In this document: in pieces, positions 60,292-64,000 of the stretch
Position numbering within the stretch: the stretch's first letter is position 1
Layout: every line of letters starts with the position of its first letter
Assembly: GCF_001620365.2 (NCBI RefSeq)
Contig: NZ_LQMT02000022.1
Location: forward strand, 289,179 to 353,178
DNA from: Amycolatopsis keratiniphila subsp. keratiniphila
Lineage (GTDB): Bacteria > Actinomycetota > Actinomycetes > Mycobacteriales > Pseudonocardiaceae
Length of the DNA stretch: 64,000 nucleotides
Direction of reading: 5' to 3'
Notes under the pieces: model-generated
Told to the model about the DNA's origin: nothing
What the model saw: only the letters and a program-made list of their open reading frames with translations
The model's database searches: none
Program-made: the position numbers and the translations under genes

Positions 60292-61455
60292 TCACCGAAG
60301 TTTGCGCAACCGGGTGACGGCTTCGTCGATGACCTCGTTGCGTTTGCAGAACGCGAAGCGCAGAAGGTGTTTCCACTCTTCCGGGTGATCGGTGAACACC
60401 TTTACGGGCACGGCCGCCACGCCCACCCGTTCGGGGAGCTCCCAGGCCAGCTCCGCGGCGTCGTCGAAGCCGAGCGGACGGACGTCGACGCAGACGAAGT
60501 AGGTCCCGGCGGTCGTCCGGACCGCGAAGCCCGCCTCCGCGAGGCCAGCCGCTAGCCGGTCTCGCTTGTCCTGGAGGCTCGTGCGCAGCTCCTCGGCCCA
60601 CGGCAGTTCGTGGTCCAGCGCGTGGGCGACGGCGGGCTGGAACGGGCCACCCGAGACGAAGGTGATGAACTGCTTCGCCGCCTTCACCGCCGCGACGAGT
60701 TCGGGGCTCGCGCAGACCCAGCCGATCTTCCAGCCGGTGCAGTTGAACGTCTTGCCCGCGCTGGAGATCGACACGGTGCGGTCGCGCATGCCGGGGAAGG
60801 TCGCCAGCGGGAGATGCTCGGCGTCGTCGAACACCAAGTGCTCGTACACCTCGTCGGTGATCGCGATCAGGTCGTGCTCCACGCAGAGCTTGGCGACGGC
60901 TTCCAGCTCGGCGCGCGTGAACACCGTGCCGGTCGGGTTGTGCGGCGAGTTGATCAGGATCGCCCTGGTCCGGCCGGTCACCGCGGCGCGCAGGCCCTCG
61001 ACGTCCAGCGCGAACCGGCCGTCGCGTTCCACCAGTCCGACGACCCGCCGCTCGGCGCCGGCCATGGCGACCGCGGCCGCGTACGAGTCGTAGTACGGCT
61101 CGATGACGATCACCTCGTCACCCGCCTGCGTGAGCGCGATCAGCGACGCCGCGATGGCCTCGGTGGCACCGGCGGTGACCAGGATCTCCGTGTCGCGGTC
61201 GTACTCGACGCCGTAGCGGAGCCGATGCCGAGCGATCGCCGCGCGCAGCTCGGGCCGCCCCGGACCCGGCGGATACTGGTTCGCGCCCCCGAACAGCGCG
61301 TTCTTGGCGGCGTCGAGCATTCCGGCGGGGCCGTCGGTGTCGGGGAAACCCTGGCCGAGGTTGACGGCTTCGTGGCGGACGGCGAGTGCCGTCATCTCCG
61401 CGAAGATGGTCGACGTGAAGGGCTGGAGGCGGGGTACGAGGACAGGTTCGCGCAC
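60292..61455 (-). CDS. PLP-dependent class I aminotransferase, DapC-like
   Basis: A 387-residue fold type I enzyme with NLGQGFPDTDGP, NSPHNPTGTVF, DEVYEHLVF, PLP Lys in SSAGKTFNCTGWKIGW and C-terminal LLRFAFCK. Closest in pattern to Rv0858c (DapC, N-succinyldiaminopimelate aminotransferase) and YbdL/kynurenine aminotransferases. Lysine biosynthesis is possible but no dap genes adjoin. Divergent from the DUF445 gene by 29 bases. Confidence 0.88.
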   Translation of the reverse strand: MREPVLVPRLQPFTSTIFAEMTALAVRHEAVNLGQGFPDTDGPAGMLDAAKNALFGGANQYPPGPGRPELRAAIARHRLRYGVEYDRDTEILVTAGATEAIAASLIALTQAGDEVIVIEPYYDSYAAAVAMAGAERRVVGLVERDGRFALDVEGLRAAVTGRTRAILINSPHNPTGTVFTRAELEAVAKLCVEHDLIAITDEVYEHLVFDDAEHLPLATFPGMRDRTVSISSAGKTFNCTGWKIGWVCASPELVAAVKAAKQFITFVSGGPFQPAVAHALDHELPWAEELRTSLQDKRDRLAAGLAEAGFAVRTTAGTYFVCVDVRPLGFDDAAELAWELPERVGVAAVPVKVFTDHPEEWKHLLRFAFCKRNEVIDEAVTRLRKLR

Positions 61456-61484
61456 GATCAGCCATCCTCACGGACAATGGCGGT

Positions 61485-62783
61485 GTGGAGCAACTGACGC
61501 CCGCCAAGGTGACCCCAGCCGATCCGCCCGGTGGAACCGCCGCCGAGGAGGAGAAGCGCCGCGGCCTGCGCAAGATGAAGACGGTCGCGTTGTCGTTCCT
61601 GCTCGGCGCGACGGTGATCTTCCTGCTCACCAGCTGGGCCGAGGCCGCGGGCTGGCCCGCGTGGGTCGGCTACGTCCGCGCGGCCGCCGAGGCCGGGATG
61701 GTCGGCGCGCTCGCCGACTGGTTCGCGGTGACGGCGCTGTTCCGGCATCCGCTGCGGATCAAGATCCCGCATACCGCGATCATCCCGAACAAGAAGGACG
61801 CGCTGGGCAGCAGTCTCGGTGACTTCGTCGGCTCGAACTTCCTGTCCGAGTCCGTGGTCCGCGAGAAGCTGAGCCGGGTCGACGTGTCGAAGCGGCTCGG
61901 CGGCTGGCTCTCGCAGCCCGCCAACGCCGAGCGCGTGACGTCCGAGCTGGCCACCGTCGTGCGGGCGGCGGTCAAGGTGCTCCGTGACGAGGACGTCCAG
62001 GCGATCATGGAACAGGCCGTGGTCAAGCGGATCGTGGACAAGCCGTGGGGGCCGCCGCTCGGCAAGATCCTGGAGGGCGTGTTCGCCGACGGGGCGCACC
62101 ACAAGCTCGTGGACCTGATGTGCGACCGCGCCTACGAATGGGTGCGGGACAACCACACGACGATGCTGCGCGTGGTCTCGGACCGGGCGCCGAGCTGGTC
62201 GCCGAAATTCGTCGACGAGATGCTCGCGGACAAGGTCTACGGCGAGGTGCTGTCGTTCGTCTGGGCGGTGAAGACCGACGTCAACCACCCCATGCGGCTG
62301 GCGCTGGACAAGTTCCTCGGCGAGTTCGCCCAGGATCTGCAGACCGATCCCGAGGTGATGGCGCGCGCCGAGCAGGTCAAGTCCCAGATGCTGGGGCACG
62401 ACGAGGTGCAGAAGCTGATCGGTTCGGCGTGGGCGACGGCGAAGGAGATGCTGCTCAACGCCGCCGAGGACCCGTCGAGCGAGCTGCGGCGCCGCGTGCG
62501 CACGGGCCTCGAGACGCTCGGGGAGCGGCTGGTCTCCGACGAGCACATCCGGTCCAAAGTGGACACTTGGGTGGAGGGCGCGGCGGCCTATGTCGTCACC
62601 CACTACTCCAAGGAGATCACCACGATCATCACCGACACGGTGGAGCGCTGGGACGCCGAGGAGACCTCGCGCAAGATCGAGCTCCAGGTGGGCCGGGATC
62701 TGCAGTTCATCCGGATCAACGGCACGGTGGTCGGCGCGCTCGCCGGCCTGGTCATCTACACGGTCGCGCAGCTGCTCTTCTGA
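61485..62783 (+). CDS. DUF445 membrane protein
   Basis: A 432-residue protein: N-terminal membrane helix pair (about 32-52 and near 60-80), a long mostly helical cytoplasmic or periplasmic domain (DWFAVTALFRHPL, ISLGDFVGSNFLS-type GSSLGDFVG), and a C-terminal helix (VVGALAGLVIYTVAQLLF). Matches DUF445 (YjiN). Function unknown. GTG start. Confidence 0.88.
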   Translation: MEQLTPAKVTPADPPGGTAAEEEKRRGLRKMKTVALSFLLGATVIFLLTSWAEAAGWPAWVGYVRAAAEAGMVGALADWFAVTALFRHPLRIKIPHTAIIPNKKDALGSSLGDFVGSNFLSESVVREKLSRVDVSKRLGGWLSQPANAERVTSELATVVRAAVKVLRDEDVQAIMEQAVVKRIVDKPWGPPLGKILEGVFADGAHHKLVDLMCDRAYEWVRDNHTTMLRVVSDRAPSWSPKFVDEMLADKVYGEVLSFVWAVKTDVNHPMRLALDKFLGEFAQDLQTDPEVMARAEQVKSQMLGHDEVQKLIGSAWATAKEMLLNAAEDPSSELRRRVRTGLETLGERLVSDEHIRSKVDTWVEGAAAYVVTHYSKEITTIITDTVERWDAEETSRKIELQVGRDLQFIRINGTVVGALAGLVIYTVAQLLF

Positions 62784-62824
62784 GCCGCCGCGCCTATACC
62801 ACACTCCGGAGGCCGCACCGGGAG

Positions 62825-62898
62825 TTGTCCACAGGAAGTGGAGTCATCCCCAGGGTTATCCACAGCTTTTCACGTTTTTGGCCTAACGGTGTGCACAA
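62825..62898. repeat. Cluster of DnaA-box-like sites
   Basis: TTGTCCACA (62825-62833), TTATCCACA (62856-62864, exact consensus) and TGTGCACAA (62890-62898, one mismatch on the opposite strand). The first lies in the same context CCGGGAGTTGTCCACA as at 40509. Confidence 0.6.
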
Positions 62899-62959
62899 CC
62901 CCTGGGGGTAACTCGGGGGTGGGTGACACCAGAAGTTGTGGTCGTTCGGGTCGTGACGC

Positions 62960-63105
62960 TCGCCGGATCTCGCGTGATCGAGGGCGTGACTCGCGTGATC
63001 GAGGCCGGATCTCGCGTGATTGGAGCCGTGACGTCCCCGATCACGCGAGTCACGCCTTCAATCACGCGAGTTACGCCTCTGATCACGCGTGTGACGCGTT
63101 CAAGC
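62960..63105. repeat. Inverted array of TCGCGTGATC units
   Basis: Three direct units with TCGCGTGAT(C/T)(G/T)(A/G)G (62969, 62991 and 63012, spaced about 22 bases) face three reversed units with ATCACGCG (63040, 63061, 63082), centred near 63033. Directly downstream of the CGNR gene. In the 326-base gap 62784-63109, which holds no gene. Confidence 0.7.
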
Positions 63106-63109
63106 ACGC

Positions 63110-63577
63110 TCAGGTCGAGATGTCCGCCGTCCGGGCCCGCCAGGCCCTCGCCTTTTCGCGGTTCCCGCAGGCCCGCATCGAGCACCACGTCCTCGACCGG
63201 TTCCGCGATTCGTCGTAGAACGCCCACAGGCAGTCGTCCGCCGGGCAGATCTTGAGCCGGATCCATTCGCCGAGCACGGTCAGCCGGGTCGACGCCGCCA
63301 GCACCGCCTCGCAGACCGTTTCCGAGACCAGGAGCGGGCCCTCCGCGCCGAGGACGATCTCCGCCGGGGCGCGCAGGCCGAGCCGGGGGAGTCGCGGATC
63401 GCCGATCGCCGCCCTCAGCGCGTCCCGGGTTTCGCGCGCGGCCGCGGGGGTATCCGCTCGCAGCCGGTGATCGCGGGCCCAGCGTTGCCATGGCTCCAGC
63501 TCGTCCAGGAGGTCGGTGCCGCGTTCGACGTTCACCGTGTTCAGAAACTCGACCACCAGGGACGCGTCGGTGTTCAC
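63110..63577 (-). CDS. CGNR zinc-finger protein (ABATE domain)
   Basis: A 155-residue protein: N-terminal ABATE-type domain (LVVEFLNTVNVERG) and C-terminal zinc finger CPADDCLWAFYDESRNRSR plus WCSMRACGNREKARAWR, which contains the CGNR signature. Predicted stress-linked transcription regulator. The GTG start looks leaderless: TACACT ends about seven bases upstream. An upstream ATG at 63610 is the alternative. Confidence 0.85.
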   Translation of the reverse strand: MNTDASLVVEFLNTVNVERGTDLLDELEPWQRWARDHRLRADTPAAARETRDALRAAIGDPRLPRLGLRAPAEIVLGAEGPLLVSETVCEAVLAASTRLTVLGEWIRLKICPADDCLWAFYDESRNRSRTWCSMRACGNREKARAWRARTADIST

Positions 63578-63670
63578 CCCGCCCAGTGTACGGGCGAGAC
63601 CGGTTGTCATCGGCTTTGATAACCCTCATACTCGATTCACTGGTTACTCGATCATTCTGGAGGCTGAACC

Positions 63671-64000
63671 ATGGGTGCGGTACCGACCTTCGGCGCGGTG
63701 GCGCTCGACTGCCCGGATCCGGTCGCGCTGGCGGAGTTCTACCGCGAGCTGCTCGACTGGAAGGCGGCCGAAGTCGCCGAAGACGGCCATTGGGTGACCC
63801 TGCGGAACCCGGAGGGTGGCGCGCGGTTCTCGTTCCAGCGCGTGCCGGACTACCGGCCGCCCGCGTGGCCGTCCGCCGAGAACCCGCAGCAGGCGCATAT
63901 CGACCTCGACGTCACCGACATGGAGGCCGCCCACGAGCGCGCGCTGGCCATCGGCGCGAAGCTGCTCGACGACTCCCCGGAGACCTTCCGGGTCTACGCG
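63671..64000 (+). CDS. VOC-family (glyoxalase-like) protein, partial
   Basis: The first 110 residues of a glyoxalase/bleomycin-resistance fold: FGAVALDCPDPVALAEFYRELLDW, RFSFQRVPDY, and HIDLDVTDMEAAHERALAIGAKLL. Runs off the window edge. ATG with ggag upstream (ctggaggctgaacc). Metal ligand and substrate not determinable from the fragment. Confidence 0.85.
   Translation, partial: MGAVPTFGAVALDCPDPVALAEFYRELLDWKAAEVAEDGHWVTLRNPEGGARFSFQRVPDYRPPAWPSAENPQQAHIDLDVTDMEAAHERALAIGAKLLDDSPETFRVYA

Noticed and set aside
62825..62898. Replication origin
   Set aside because: Only two or three DnaA boxes and no dnaA, dnaN, rpmH or gidB nearby; the same applies to 40512-40547.
62960..63105. CRISPR array
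   Set aside because: Units are short, imperfect, arranged head-to-head with no unique spacers, and no cas genes are present.

Overview
The window is a GC-rich actinobacterial chromosome segment. It most likely comes from the family Pseudonocardiaceae and resembles Amycolatopsis; this is inferred from gene content, not tested. The pointers are a glnX-glnH-pknG nutrient-sensing locus, WXG100/PPE-like and EspG-like type VII (ESX) genes, DUF3558 lipoproteins, Scr1/DUF397 and DUF574-methyltransferase genes, many GTG/TTG and leaderless starts, and families of long intergenic palindromes. I see no phage, insertion sequence, integrase or CRISPR array. It reads as ordinary chromosome with small accessory cassettes.

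Layout. 1-3.5 kb: a heterodimeric ABC exporter. 3.4-6.9 kb: a hydroxyacid-oxoacid transhydrogenase-like dehydrogenase and a thioesterase, divergent from a thiamine-diphosphate enzyme. 7-13 kb: a cold-shock gene, membrane protein, degenerate AcoX plus truncated AcoR-like regulator, and a NarL-type two-component system with a 40-residue membrane protein. 13-21.5 kb: glnX, glnH and pknG, interrupted by an oppositely oriented ESX cassette of visibly lower GC. 21.5-27.2 kb: thioesterase and MHS transporter, a SigE-like sigma cassette, an L,D-transpeptidase, and a second cold-shock gene. 27.2-30.7 kb: small hypotheticals, an SCO6745-like protein with a palindromic operator, tRNA-Glu, tRNA-Asp and tRNA-Phe, and a trypsin-like protease. 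30.8-41.7 kb: arylamine N-acetyltransferase, a four-PAS GGDEF-EAL protein, a purine permease, ferredoxin reductase, a Clp-N/HTH fusion, 6-phosphogluconate dehydrogenase and a metallo-beta-lactamase-fold hydrolase. 42-45.6 kb: an Scr1-type regulator, two DUF574 methyltransferases and DUF397. 45.7-49.2 kb: a four-gene membrane/secreted operon that looks metal-related. 49.3-55.4 kb: amidase-tetR-mpaB, a D-cysteine desulfhydrase-like enzyme, a DUF998 protein, a PP2C-like protein and a split HTH + Clp-N pair. 55.7-64 kb: yczE/yczR, a secreted protein, a sigma factor, an aminotransferase, DUF445, a CGNR zinc-finger protein and a partial VOC protein.

The strongest unexplained signal is shared by two distant loci, at 38.2 kb and 54.7 kb. 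Each encodes an HTH plus a double Clp-N domain, fused in one and split in the other. Each is preceded by two tandem GTCAAC/GTTGAC dyads that also supply a -35 and a -10 exactly 17 bases apart, with the start codon at the expected transcription start. This looks like an undescribed autoregulated Clp-N regulator family. Other notable items are a shared 5' leader element in the two cold-shock mRNAs, the ESX cassette inside the pknG locus, a membrane protein with duplicated WD-x-x-W-H motifs, paired DnaA-box-like sites away from any oriC, and a run of strong hairpins at 57.9-58.2 kb.
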